Under the pieces are notes generated by a model, which ran no database searches, was not told the DNA's origin, and saw only the letters and a program-made list of their open reading frames with translations. The translations under genes and the position numbers were made by a program. Source: CAVSVP01 sp963731125 (GTDB lineage: Bacteria > Pseudomonadota > Gammaproteobacteria > Competibacterales > Competibacteraceae). Taken from it: DNA of 64,000 bases. Shown one piece after another: positions 9,165-18,275 of the stretch. The stretch is taken from the NCBI GenBank assembly GCA_963731125.1, contig CAVSVP010000008.1, positions 751,071 to 815,070 on the forward strand, given 5' to 3'. Every line of letters starts with the position of its first letter. The stretch's first letter is position 1.

Positions 9165-10783
9165 GGACCGGCTCTGGCAGGCTGACTGTCGGTCTGTTGG
9201 CGGTTAGGCTGGGGGCCCTGTGCTTTTTGGTAACCCTTTGATAGAGGGATAACTTCTGAGCAATGGGGCCGGTTTTTGGACCTCGGGATGAGCACCACAG
9301 CGTTGTTGCTCTGGGGGAGGGCTAAGGTCTCTAGCGCTTGCGGGTTGGGGAGGACCTCACGCCGCTGTTTCGTCAATGACGTCAACTGACTGGTCATCTG
9401 TTGTTGTTGAGCCACGCTTATCTCAAGCACCTGTTGGGCTTCGGTTCGGGTGGGTGTGCCACACAAGGCCGGTAGACGCATGGCGATCCGCTGGGCATCC
9501 TTGATTTCACCGCTGCCGTGTTGCTTAGCCAGCCCGAACAGCGACTCGATCGGATCGGAGCTGATCGGCAGGCCGACGTCGGCGAGACCGAGTTGCGCGG
9601 CCGTCTCGAGTTGGGCGTTGAGGTAGCCTCGAAACTCGCTGCGTACGGCGGCAGAGGGAATCGTATCGAGCAGCGGCTCGCACGACAGGATCGTAGCGTG
9701 ACTGAGCCCGCGGGATTTCAGAATCTGTTGGCACGCCAGCAGCGGTCGCACGTCGTCGCGAAAGCGATGAATAAACGCTTGGCATGCCGGCAGGCGATCC
9801 AGACAGGCGCGCAATTTTGCCAGCACCGAACCGCGCGCCGCGCCTCCTGGCGGAGAGAGTTGCAACAACTGCTCGGCCCAGCGGACCAAGCGATGCAGAT
9901 TCATGAAGCGGGCTTTGGTGTGCACGTTGGGTGGGGCCAGGCAGGCCAGCAGCGTTTGTTTGAGCTTGCCGGAGACGGTTCCGCACGCCGCCAGAAACGT
10001 CGCTAGCACTGGGTGATCTCGATAGTGACGCTTCAGCAGATTGGCAACGGCGGGTGAGATATCGGCAATGCATAGGCTAGGCAGTCCGCGGTTGCTTAAG
10101 ATGCGCACCGCTTTGTGCAGATCCGTGCCGCCGTCTTTGAGGTAGGCACTCGGGCGCCCCCGCACGGCGATCACTTGCTGGAGAAAATCCGCTATCGTTT
10201 CGCCCGTCCAGGAAGCCGCCACCGAGACGGCCACACAGTGCACCTGGTGAAGGCGGGGCGCGGCTTGATGATGCTGATGGTGAGCCGCATCAATGGCCAA
10301 CACGGCGAGCATCTTTCCCGTTCCCAAGCCAATGCTGGCATCAATAAGCCAGAGAACCCCTTTGGAGAAGCGATCGGCGCTCGACCTGGCGCCTGTCCAC
10401 GGCGGGGCCGACTGGATCCGTACTAACGACAACCGCATCACCCAGTTGATGATGGTTTGCGGACACGGCGCGCGCCCGATTCCCAACGCCTCACTGAGCG
10501 TGTTCAGCACCCGCGAGACGGCGCGAAACCCAATTCGGGCAATGAAAAATAAGCGCAGCGCCAACCACACCAGATCCGCCTTCTCTTGAACCACTCGACA
10601 CGCTGGGGGGGTCTCGAGCGAACGCCGACGCGCCTCGGCTTGTTTCGCCTGCTCGCGCCAGTGCTCTCGCTCGGCTCGCACTCGCACCAACTGCTTGCGC
10701 AGATAGCGATTCGTCTCTGCTCGCTCATGCGCTTTGCATTTCCACTGCTCTCGGCTTTGTCTGAGTTTCGATCGCTGGCTCAC
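9161..10783 (-). CDS. Transposase-like protein of the TAGGGCGTC element (family not recognised)
   Basis: 540 residues. A basic coiled-coil N-terminus (about 1-65: SKLRQSREQWKCKAHERAETNR...) precedes a helical segment and a DDE-like core: VLWLIDASIGLGTGKML (Asp, about 145), AYLKDGGTDLHKAV (Asp, about 215) and LPISSDPIESLFGLAK (Glu, about 415). It is the only transposase belonging to the outer element, so I infer that it recognises the TAGGGCGTCTAAA ends. The stop codon lies in the inverted repeat of the nested IS1634, so the last residues may not be native. A convergent zinc-finger gene accompanies it. I cannot assign an IS family. Confidence 0.65.
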   Translation of the reverse strand: MSQRSKLRQSREQWKCKAHERAETNRYLRKQLVRVRAEREHWREQAKQAEARRRSLETPPACRVVQEKADLVWLALRLFFIARIGFRAVSRVLNTLSEALGIGRAPCPQTIINWVMRLSLVRIQSAPPWTGARSSADRFSKGVLWLIDASIGLGTGKMLAVLAIDAAHHQHHQAAPRLHQVHCVAVSVAASWTGETIADFLQQVIAVRGRPSAYLKDGGTDLHKAVRILSNRGLPSLCIADISPAVANLLKRHYRDHPVLATFLAACGTVSGKLKQTLLACLAPPNVHTKARFMNLHRLVRWAEQLLQLSPPGGAARGSVLAKLRACLDRLPACQAFIHRFRDDVRPLLACQQILKSRGLSHATILSCEPLLDTIPSAAVRSEFRGYLNAQLETAAQLGLADVGLPISSDPIESLFGLAKQHGSGEIKDAQRIAMRLPALCGTPTRTEAQQVLEISVAQQQQMTSQLTSLTKQRREVLPNPQALETLALPQSNNAVVLIPRSKNRPHCSEVIPLSKGYQKAQGPQPNRQQTDSQPARAGP

Positions 10784-10866
10784 CGCTGACGCGCTCCCGG
10801 TGTTTTTCCCAGAGTATGGCTCTATAATTGGGTTTCTTCCTCTCGAAAACAGCCACGATCTCTTCC

Positions 10867-11193
10867 ATGAGATCCGGGGGACGCGTTGTGACTTATCATC
10901 GGCTAGCAGCTCAGATCATCCCCGGTGAGCCTTGTCGCTTCTGTGGCGATGCCGCGGTCCCTTTAGTGAAAACACCGTGTTGCCAACAGTGGATCTGCTG
11001 TGATACCGCCTTGCTGTCGGTTCGCGGCGCCGGGCGCTGTCAGTATGAGCATGAACGCTTTAGTTTGTGCTATTCCCACTACATCGACAATCATCCCGGG
11101 CCTTGGCAAACCTGTCAGACATGTCGCGATTTCTGGACGCCTGCCGAGTACAAAGCCTATGCGGAACATCCGATCAATGAGCCCAAATATTGA
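10867..11193 (+). CDS. Cysteine-rich zinc-finger protein, cargo of the 4.2-kb element
   Basis: 108 residues from ATG 10867 (MRSGGRVVTYHRLA). At least four Cys pairs are visible: CRFC, TPCCQQWICC and, near the end, CQTC. Histidines follow in ERFSLCYSHYIDNHPG, so the protein looks like a multi-zinc ribbon or finger. It diverges from the adjacent transposase, sits inside the same inverted repeats, and is probably an accessory gene of the element (DNA binding or regulation). Function is not known to me; the Cys pattern is what I see, the rest is inference. Confidence 0.6.
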   Translation: MRSGGRVVTYHRLAAQIIPGEPCRFCGDAAVPLVKTPCCQQWICCDTALLSVRGAGRCQYEHERFSLCYSHYIDNHPGPWQTCQTCRDFWTPAEYKAYAEHPINEPKY

Positions 11194-11266
11194 GCGGCGC
11201 GATGTTATCCAGGCCCCAATTCCGGGCAAGACAATGTAGCCTTATCGGCCATTTTTAGACGCCCTA

Positions 11267-11666
11267 GTCCAACGGTATCCTGGCCATCACCATTCCAGTC
11301 ACCCGCCAGCGGTAACCAGTCCCTTCCCAATGGGCCGAAGCGAACTTCACTGTCCGCCCTGCCGCCGGTATGCGTGTTCTTGAAATAAAACCGACTACTG
11401 ACCGGATCAAATAAACCAACGGTATCCTGGCCATCACCATTCCAGTCACCCGCCAGCGGTAACCAATCCGCACCCAAGGGACCATATCGAAAAAGGCGAT
11501 CTGCATTGCCCCCACGGTGCGTGTACTTGAGGTAGAACCTACTGGCATTGTTATTCCATAGACCCACAAAATCCTTTGCACCTGCCGCCGGAGAAACCGA
11601 TAACGTCCAACAGGCTAACCCTAGCGTCAGTAAAATTACCTTTAAGGTTTTATTAGAGTTTTCCAT
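11267..11666 (-). pseudogene. Secreted sulfatase, 5' part (signal peptide and first repeats)
   Basis: Starts at ATG 11666 (MENSNKTLKV) with a standard signal peptide: basic n-region, hydrophobic VILLTLGLACWTLSV and a likely cleavage after AAGA. Two copies of the repeat unit follow (FVGLWNNNASRFYLKYTHRGG..., GLFDPVSSRFYFKNTHTGG...), each ending in LAGDWNGDGQDTVGL, an Asp-rich calcium-binding-like FG-GAP/VCBS type motif. The frame enters the 4232-bp element at 11266 and resumes at 7034. As it stands it would give a short secreted repeat peptide only. Confidence 0.8.
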
Positions 11667-11813
11667 TATTTTGTAGCCTACCTTTGTTAAGGACATTGAA
11701 ATCCAGTGGTGGCCCCAAGTAAACCTTGCAATTAGGGCAAATTCACTTCATTAGTTATGGGTATAGCTAAGCATATCTTTGTCGATACCAAAAGACTCTT
11801 TTCCCTATCTTTG

Positions 11814-13079
11814 TTAACAATCGTTACAACTGGTAAGCCGCTCTCTGGGTTTACCCGTTATCGTAAGCGACTGCCTACGCGGCCAAAAGGCAAGATAACA
11901 CCAGGGCATTAACCAAGCCAGAAGCGCAATCAGCACATCTGTGATATCAGCGACGCGGCCCGGCAGATATTGTTGATACCATTCCAGTCCAAACATCAGG
12001 GTAAACACACCGACACTGCCGCCTAAACAGAGCATTAAGGGGTGTTTTGGCCGGCTCAGTAGGGCAAGATAACTCAGCGCCAGAAAAGGCCAAAGTCCAT
12101 TGCTGATATCCATTAACCCAATCAAAGTATGGTTCAGTTGTTGGCTAAGCGGAACCCAATGGAAACTGGAGTACATGGCGTCCGCTGCTGTGGGGTTCAC
12201 CCATAGCGCCTCGGTGACTACCGCACCCACGATTAGACAAGCGGCTGCGCGCAAAGCCACCGTCGCTGATAACCTGCGCAGTAAACCGAAGAGCAACAAA
12301 CCCGCTAAGGTACCCACTACGGCTTCTAGGGATAACTGCCGGTTAACCACTGGCACCTTGAGCAGCATCGTCAAGCCGATCACACTGCCAAAAAGCAACG
12401 TCCGGTGCTGATTGGGTCTTAGAAAACGCTCGCTCAACAACCCAAGGCCTGCAATGCTAAGCGCATAGCCGCCCATCGGCAGCCAGCCAAATGGCACGCG
12501 TTGGTGCCAGGTATACCACAGCGGTTTAAGGCCTTGACGCAGATTAGCCAGATCCAGAGACGGAACGAGAGGCATCAGCTGGGAGAGCATCCACAGGGCT
12601 ACGACGAGCACGCCAAGATTGCCGAGGGCGCCAGGCTGAACATACCTTTGACGCAATCCGAACAGGCGCTGTCCCGCTTGCGTTTCACGGCTCAAGCCGG
12701 TAGCTAATAGGGCACCGGTGAGGGTGCCACCTAAGTTGAGCACAGTATCGAGCAGCGAAGCGACTCGTCCCGGCAAAAACGTTTGCAGGTATTCCAGCGA
12801 TCCGCTAAGCAGTGCGCCGCTCAACGCGGTCAGGCCAAGGGCGGATAAGACTCGATAACGCTGGCCAAGGCTGAGCATTAACAGCAAACCCAACGGCATA
12901 TACACCAGAAAGTTGGTCACCATATCGGCTGTGGATGCCTGTTGCGCAGACGCTGCCAGAAACCTTTCCCAGCGGCCGGCGGGGGTAGGCGTCCATCCGC
13001 TCCATGGGTATAGCGAACCAGACACTAAAAACCCACCATAGGCAAGCAACAAACCGAGTATGAGTCGCTTGGCATTCAT
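11814..13079 (-). CDS. VanZ-like integral membrane protein
   Basis: 421 residues and about 11-12 membrane segments. Two VanZ-like regions are visible: the first around MVTNFLVYMPLGLLLMLSLG, SLEYLQTFLPGR and SLLDTVLNLGGTLTG; the second around FGLEWYQQYLPGRVADITDVLIALLAW. The pattern E-x2-Q-x2-LPGR-x3-x-D is the conserved core of VanZ domains. VanZ itself gives low-level teicoplanin resistance; most family members are of unknown function and often sit near surface polysaccharide or exosortase loci. That fits the secreted sulfatase next door, with a possible role in the envelope. It runs away from the acyl-CoA ligase with a 129-base gap. Confidence 0.8.
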   Translation of the reverse strand: MNAKRLILGLLLAYGGFLVSGSLYPWSGWTPTPAGRWERFLAASAQQASTADMVTNFLVYMPLGLLLMLSLGQRYRVLSALGLTALSGALLSGSLEYLQTFLPGRVASLLDTVLNLGGTLTGALLATGLSRETQAGQRLFGLRQRYVQPGALGNLGVLVVALWMLSQLMPLVPSLDLANLRQGLKPLWYTWHQRVPFGWLPMGGYALSIAGLGLLSERFLRPNQHRTLLFGSVIGLTMLLKVPVVNRQLSLEAVVGTLAGLLLFGLLRRLSATVALRAAACLIVGAVVTEALWVNPTAADAMYSSFHWVPLSQQLNHTLIGLMDISNGLWPFLALSYLALLSRPKHPLMLCLGGSVGVFTLMFGLEWYQQYLPGRVADITDVLIALLAWLMPWCYLAFWPRRQSLTITGKPRERLTSCNDC

Positions 13080-13208
13080 ATCAGCGGACTACCTGAGATG
13101 ACTGTCATTAAGAATGAGGCTCCGTTTTCTGAACGAGTCGAGGTAAACTAAAGGTATTTCCATCTCATCGCGAGATGATTTCGTGTTGGCAATCAAGGGG
13201 AGAGAAAT

Positions 13209-14741
13209 ATGCATATCGGTACTCTGCTACCGCGGCATGCCTGCTACCGTCCCGACCATTTGGCCTTGGTGGTAGGCGAGCACCGGCTAACTTATCGCAA
13301 GATCAACGCCTATGTTAACCGGCTGGCCAACGCTTTGCTGGCCAGCGGCATCCGCAAGGGGGACAAAATCGCCACAATTCTGTCCAATAGCTTAGAATTG
13401 ATGGCTGCCTACTGGGCCGCAGCTAAAACAGGCATTGTCATCGTACCCTGCAGCCCCTTACTGCAGGATAGCGGGTTAGCTACCCTGCTCAAGGATTCGG
13501 ATACCCTGCTGGTATTAACCGACACCGCCTCCGCGCCTGTCTTGGAGCGTATCTGGGATAAACTGCCGGCCATTCATGACGACCGTTATCTTCAGGTCAG
13601 CGAAGTGCCGTGCGCGGGCTTTCGAAGTTATCATGACTGGTTGAGCACCGCACCCGCAACTGAGCCCCCCAATGCCGGTATCACCGCCGACGATATCTAT
13701 AACATCATGTACTCCAGCGGCACCACTGGTGCTCCCAAGGGCATCGTCCATACTCACTTTGTGCGCGCCATGTATTGTACTCTCTTTGCGTCCGCCTGGC
13801 GGATGACGCCGGAAAGCGTGGTGCTACATGCCGGTTCCATCGTTTTTAATGGCGCTATGTTGGATCTCATGCCCTGGATGTTCCTCGGTTGTACCTATAT
13901 CCTGCACGAGTCTTTTAACCCCGAAGCCGTTATCCGCGACTGCGAACAAGCACGGGTGACTCATATGGTCATGGTGCCCTCGCAAATCATTGCCCTTCTC
14001 AATAGTGCGACTTTCACGCCTCAGGCGCTGGCCTCTCTGGAAATGCTCCATAACGTCGGTGCACCGCTGCACCTAGAGCACAAGCGCCGGATTAACGAGG
14101 TGCTGCCGGGGCGCTTCTATGAGCTATACGGGTTGACGGAAGGGTTTATGACCATTCTCGATAAACACGATGCGGTGCGTAAGCTGGGTTCGGTCGGGGC
14201 ACCGCCGCCCTTTTTTGCTCTGCGGATCTTGCGGGAAGACGGCAGTGAATGTGCACCGAGTGAGGTCGGCGAGATCTGCGGCAAGAGTCCCATGCTGATG
14301 CCCGGCTACTATAAGCGTCCGGATCTCACGGCCAAGGCCATTGTCGACGGCTGGTTGCATACGGGTGACGCCGGTTACGTGGATGAAGACGGGTATTTAT
14401 TTCTGGTGGACCGTCTCAAAGATATGATGATTACCGGTGGAGTCAATGTCTATCCTCGGGATATCGAAGAACTCATTATTCAGCACCCCGCCGTCAGCGA
14501 GGTGGCCGTTTTCGGGGTGCCCGACGCCAAATGGGGCGAAACGCCGGTAGCCGCGGTGGTGCTGCGCCAGGGCGAAAGCATCACCACGGAAAGCCTAAAA
14601 GACTGGATCAATGCCAGGGTGGATGCCAAGTTTCAGCGCGTGACCGATGTGGTTATGATGGCGACCTTTCCCCGTAACGTCGCCGGTAAGACCCTAAAGC
14701 GCGAAATGCGAGAACAATACCAGCAGCAGCATCTGCGCTAA
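13209..14741 (+). CDS. Acyl-CoA synthetase (AMP-forming, ANL superfamily)
   Basis: 510 residues, normal for a medium- or long-chain acyl-CoA ligase. The P-loop YSSGTTGAPKG is at about 170-180, YELYGLTEG (A5) at about 310, the ATP-contacting GWLHTGDAGYVDEDGYLFLVDRLKDM (A7/A8 hinge) at about 380-410, and the catalytic lysine in NVAGKTLKREMR near 500. It would activate a carboxylic acid through an acyl-adenylate to its CoA thioester in the cytoplasm. The substrate cannot be read from sequence. GGGGAGAG just before the ATG is the ribosome site. Its stop overlaps, tail to tail, the end of the MnmC-like fragment on the other strand. Confidence 0.87.
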   Translation: MHIGTLLPRHACYRPDHLALVVGEHRLTYRKINAYVNRLANALLASGIRKGDKIATILSNSLELMAAYWAAAKTGIVIVPCSPLLQDSGLATLLKDSDTLLVLTDTASAPVLERIWDKLPAIHDDRYLQVSEVPCAGFRSYHDWLSTAPATEPPNAGITADDIYNIMYSSGTTGAPKGIVHTHFVRAMYCTLFASAWRMTPESVVLHAGSIVFNGAMLDLMPWMFLGCTYILHESFNPEAVIRDCEQARVTHMVMVPSQIIALLNSATFTPQALASLEMLHNVGAPLHLEHKRRINEVLPGRFYELYGLTEGFMTILDKHDAVRKLGSVGAPPPFFALRILREDGSECAPSEVGEICGKSPMLMPGYYKRPDLTAKAIVDGWLHTGDAGYVDEDGYLFLVDRLKDMMITGGVNVYPRDIEELIIQHPAVSEVAVFGVPDAKWGETPVAAVVLRQGESITTESLKDWINARVDAKFQRVTDVVMMATFPRNVAGKTLKREMREQYQQQHLR

Positions 14742-14882
14742 CTCGTCGGCGCCGCCTTGCGCAGTTGCCGACGCCAATGCGCCGGGAGGCCGTTCGGCGC
14801 GAGAAACACCTGGCGTTTTTCCTGGATAGCGTCGGCCAGCGAGGCGTATCCGTCGGCAAACTCCACCGAGCGGGGTAGGCCC
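14738..14882 (-). pseudogene. MnmC/MnmD-like N-terminal fragment, distal part
   Basis: Read on the minus strand across the IS4 insertion (start at 21989, joined through the 9-bp duplication), the frame gives a roughly 65-residue peptide with LAWERGLPRSVEFADGYAS, then EKRQVFLAPNGLPAHWRRQL and a stop. The pattern PRS-x-x-F-x-D-x-YxS ... VFLxxNxLPxxW is the extreme N-terminus of MnmC/MnmD tRNA methyltransferases. The methyltransferase domain is absent, so this is a remnant whose body was lost before or with the neighbouring convergent gene. Confidence 0.45.
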
Positions 14883-14891
14883 CCATAAGCG

Positions 14892-15234
14892 TTAACCAAA
14901 TTTAGCGAAGTCAAAGGTATCGATTTGCGGGGTTCGCTTGCGTGATCGCTCACCTAATGAGGCGGCAATCTCCGGCCAATGTTCGAGTACGAATGCTAAG
15001 GGTAGCACCGGCACCATCGCCTGTTCGATTTGGTGCCAGATAAATTCAACCTCACGCCATCGGCTGCGACAAGTCGTAGCCCCAGGGGGAAAAAGCGCGG
15101 GTAATGCGCGCCCGCTTCTCGGTCAGCAGCGCCAGAAATAATTTACCATCTAACCACGCTCTGGAGCTAGTGGGATCGTATTTCGGTACATGGCCCATCT
15201 CCAATAGCGTCTTTAAGCGTTTAAACGCCAGTTC
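14892..15234 (-). pseudogene. IS4-family transposase, C-terminal part
   Basis: From the junction with the recombinase element the minus-strand frame reads ELAFKRLKTLLEMGHVPKYDP, the residues that follow the catalytic Glu in IS4 transposases (the lysine of the Y-R-E-K motif is in FKRLK). Later it reads LFLALLTEKRARI and, after a one-base frame change near 15075, REVEFIWHQIEQAMVPVLPL to a stop at 14892. The N-terminal part lies at 19154-21836. The frame change means the gene was already inactive, or became so after being split. Confidence 0.75.
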
Positions 15235-15263
15235 GATATACCACTGACGATACCTCTATAAAG

Positions 15264-15472
15264 TTGACAGGCCCGGAGATTACACCGAGAGTGGGTCGGG
15301 AAGCGCTGTTAGCGCTTGTGCAGTGGCTAGCGAGGCGAACTGACCATGACCGATCAACTCAAGACGGTGAAGTGGACGGACATCCCGGTAGCCCAACAAC
15401 GGCGTCTGATCGCGGTGTTGGGTCGCCTGGTTTACCGTCACCTGGTGGCAACGACGCTAGAGGAGTTCTCTA
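15264..15472 (+). pseudogene. DUF5372-like remnant and overlapping small ORF ahead of the recombinase
   Basis: The frame from 15264 (GPEITPRVGREALLALVQWLARRTD) resembles the C-terminus of the small protein at 62500-62809 (PPTPRLSLQSLVELVRHLKD). That one is the DUF5372-type protein of the other recombinase element, so this is its truncated counterpart. A second small frame starts at ATG 15346 (MTDQLKTVKWTDIPVAQQRR...LVYRHLVATTLEEF) and runs into the recombinase start at 15473. The gene order small-small-recombinase with overlapping ends suggests one transcript. I do not know their function. Confidence 0.45.
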
Positions 15473-16027
15473 ATGAGTGCAGCAACTGCCCTCTGGGCGA
15501 TGAAAGACGGGAAGATTCAAGGTTACCACCGCGATCGCTTAGCGGTGGTTTACGTGAGACAATCGACGGTGCAACAGATCAGCCGTCACCGGGAGTCGAC
15601 GCGACTCCAATACGGATTGGTGGAACGCGCGTTAGCGCTGGGCTGGCCACGGGAACGGGTGCTGGTGATTGATGAGGATCAGGGGCTTTCGGGCCGCTCG
15701 GCCGAAGGCCGGTTCGGCTTTCAGCGGCTGGTGGCGGAGGTGGGTCTCAATCATGTGGGAATGGTGCTGGGCATTGAGATGTCGCGGCTGGCGCGCTCGT
15801 ACCGGGAGTGGTATCAGCTGTTGGAAGGGTGCGGGGTATTTGGCACCTTGATTGGCGATCTGGATGGGATCTATGATCCCAGCGACTATAACGATCGACT
15901 GTTGTTGGGGTTGAAGGGACAGATGTCAGCGGCAGAGAGTCACGTGCTAAACCAGCGGAGGCTGGCTGGAGAACGCGCCAAGGCGGCGCGCGGCGAGCTG
16001 GGTATGCCGGTGCCGATAGGCTACGTG

Positions 16028-16180
16028 TAGGGCGTCTAAATCGGCCAATTTGCTTTAACCACTTTTTGGACCTCGCTGATTGGTTCCAAACCCAACGTGA
16101 ATCGGTGTCACGGCGATATTCTCAGGGTCCAAAAAACGGGCAATGAATTTGGCCTAAAGATGGCGTTTTTAGACACCCTA
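16028..16180. mobile_element. 153-bp MITE with TAGGGCGTCTAAA-type ends
   Basis: The left end TAGGGCGTCTAAATCGGCC and the right end (inward TAGGGTGTCTAAAAACGCC) match those of the 4.2-kb element at 7035-11266. The 9-bp duplication GGCTACGTG is at 16019-16027 and 16181-16189. It has no coding capacity and restores the recombinase frame when removed. Presumably moved by the transposase at 9161-10783. Confidence 0.85.
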
Positions 16181-16921
16181 GGCTACGTGCGACGGCCGTC
16201 GGGGGAGGTGATGAAAGACCCTGACGAACAGGCACAAGCGACGATTGAGCTGGTATTTGCTCAGTTCGCGCGCCTGGGGACGATTAATGGGGTCTTGCGC
16301 TAACCCTGGTGGCGCATCACATTCGCTTGCCCGTACGGGTGCATGCGGGCCCTCAGCGGGGAGAATTAGAATGGCACCGTCCCAATCGGACGACGCTGAG
16401 TAATTTGCTCCATCACCCGATGTATGCCGGCGCCTATGTCTATGGACGCCGACCGACAGATCCGCGCCGCCAACAACCGGGGCGTCCCGCCACCGGCCGC
16501 ACGGTAGCCCCACCGGAGGACTGGCGGGTGCTGCGCCAGGCGCATTACCCGGCCTACATCAGCTGGGAGCGCTTTGAGCAGAATCGCGCCCAGTTGGCGG
16601 CGAATGGTAGTGCGGCGTTGGGCGTTGCACGCCAGGGTCCGTCGTTGCTGGCGGGGTTAGTGACAGGTGGGCGCTGTGGGTTACGGATGAACGCCCGTTA
16701 TGGTAACAACGGCCGGGGGTTACGCTACAGTTGTTACAGCGCGGCGATGAATTACGCCGAGGCGCTCTGTCAGTCGCTGGTCGGCGAGGTGTTGGATGAG
16801 GCGGTGAGCGCGCTGGTGTTACAGGCGCTGGAACCGGCGGCGTTGGAGGTTAGCCTGCAGGTAGCCGAGGACCTGGAAGCCGAGCGTCAGCAATTACATC
16901 GGCATTGGGCGCAGCGCGACT

Positions 16922-18275
16922 GAGTCTGTCAACGATTTTGTGTAAACGCTCGGTAACGTTACTTTCCTGGCATGCGGTCTTCGAATTCGATAGCGAAGCG
17001 ATTTAGTGCCAGTTTCCCATCTTTCACCGGTACCGTCCACTTCTGGGCGGCCCGCTCGATGGCCAGATAGACGACTTTCATGGCCGAGCGGTCCGTGGGA
17101 AAAACCCGCCGGTGTTTCGTTGCTTTACGGATAACGCTGTTTAATGATTCAATCGCGTTGGTAGTATAGATCACCCGTCGGATCTCCTCGGGATAATCCA
17201 ATAAGGGGATGATATGCTCCCAGTGGCGTAACCACAAGGCACTGATGGAGGGATATTTCCCATCCCAGCGCTCGCTAAACTGCTCCAACGCTTGTTCAGC
17301 CTCAGCCACCGTGATCGCTTGATAAATGCGCTTTAATGCTGCCGCCACCGCACGACGGTCTTTATACGCGACAGAGTTGAGGGCATTGCGCATGAGATGG
17401 ACAATGCACAGCTGGATCTTGGCCTTGGGATAGACCGTCTGAATGGCCTCGGGGAAGCCCGTGAGGCCATCCACGCAGACGATAAAAACGTCCTTCAAGC
17501 CGCGGTTCTGTAACTCGGTTAACACCGTGAGCCAAAACTTCGCTCCCTCGGTTTCGGCGAGCCACAACCCCAGGACTTCTTTGTGGCCGTCGAGATTAAC
17601 GCCCAGGGCGACATGCACGGTGTTGTTGATCACCCGGTTATCCTGGCGGATTTTGACCACGATCCCGTCCAGATAAAGAATGGGAGATAAAGCGTCCAAG
17701 GGTCGCGTTTGCCAGGCTTGCACCGTCTCCCACACCGCATCGGTCACCTTACTGATGAGGCTGGCGGAAACGTCCGCTCCATACATTTCCCGGAAGGTCT
17801 CGGCAATGTCGCGGGTCGTCATGCCTTTGGCGTACAAGGTGAGGATCTGGTCATCAAACTCCGTCAGCCGGGTCTGGCCCTTGCCAATCAGCTGCGGTTC
17901 AAAGCACCCTTGGCGATCCCGGGGGGGTTGGATCTCCACCTCCCCGATATTCCCCTTCAGTGTCTTGCTGGAATAACCATTACGGCTATTGCCGCTGCCG
18001 TGGCCTTCTTGGGCATGTTTGGCATAGCCTAAGGGTTCCTCCATCTCCACCTGCAAAGCCCGCTCCACCGTCAGTTTCAGCAACTGGCGGCTTAGCGCCG
18101 CAATATCTTGTTCACTCTTGATATGTTTGGCCAGCTCCACAGACAACGCTTCCAATTGCGCCGTATCCACGACGTCGACTTTTCCAAAGGGTACACTCAT
18201 CCCTGCTCTCCTTATTTCCTATTGCGCTACAGTGTTGACGAGAATGAGCATTTACACAATCTAATGTACAGACTC
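16922..18275 (-). mobile_element. IS256-family insertion sequence
   Basis: Ends GAGTCTGT...TGTGTAAACGCTC (left) and, inward from the right, GAGTCTGT...TGTGTAAATGCTC. The target CAGCGACT follows the right end (18276-18283). The left duplicate reads CAGCGCGACT, with two extra bases compared with uninterrupted copy B. One intact transposase gene is inside. Confidence 0.85.
16959..18200 (-). CDS. IS256-family transposase
   Basis: 413 residues, full length for the mutator-type IS256 family. After an N-terminal helical region (LEVEMEEPLGY-type start seen as LQVEMEEPLGYAKH, then GSGNSRNGYSSKTLKG) comes the DDE core. SPILYLDGIVVKIR holds the first Asp (about 170), VFIVCVDGLTGFPEAI the second (about 240), and the glutamate lies near the end in YTTNAIESLNSVIRK (about 345), with the family signature HLMRNALNSV between. 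All motifs are intact, so this element could still be active. It sits inside the serine-recombinase gene on the opposite strand. Confidence 0.95.
   Translation of the reverse strand: MSVPFGKVDVVDTAQLEALSVELAKHIKSEQDIAALSRQLLKLTVERALQVEMEEPLGYAKHAQEGHGSGNSRNGYSSKTLKGNIGEVEIQPPRDRQGCFEPQLIGKGQTRLTEFDDQILTLYAKGMTTRDIAETFREMYGADVSASLISKVTDAVWETVQAWQTRPLDALSPILYLDGIVVKIRQDNRVINNTVHVALGVNLDGHKEVLGLWLAETEGAKFWLTVLTELQNRGLKDVFIVCVDGLTGFPEAIQTVYPKAKIQLCIVHLMRNALNSVAYKDRRAVAAALKRIYQAITVAEAEQALEQFSERWDGKYPSISALWLRHWEHIIPLLDYPEEIRRVIYTTNAIESLNSVIRKATKHRRVFPTDRSAMKVVYLAIERAAQKWTVPVKDGKLALNRFAIEFEDRMPGK

Larger units (their letters stand above)
7035..11266. mobile_element. 4232-bp insertion element with TAGGGCGTCTAAA ends and 9-bp TSD
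   Basis: Left end TAGGGCGTCTAAATCGACC (7035); the right end, read inward, is TAGGGCGTCTAAAAATGGCC (ending 11266). The direct repeat GTCCAACGG is at 7026-7034 and 11267-11275. It carries a minus-strand transposase (9161-10783) and a plus-strand cysteine-rich protein (10867-11193), and has been invaded by an IS1634-family IS (7109-9164). The same ends and 9-bp duplication bound the 153-bp MITE at 16028-16180. Without the nested IS the element would be about 2.2 kb. Confidence 0.85.
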
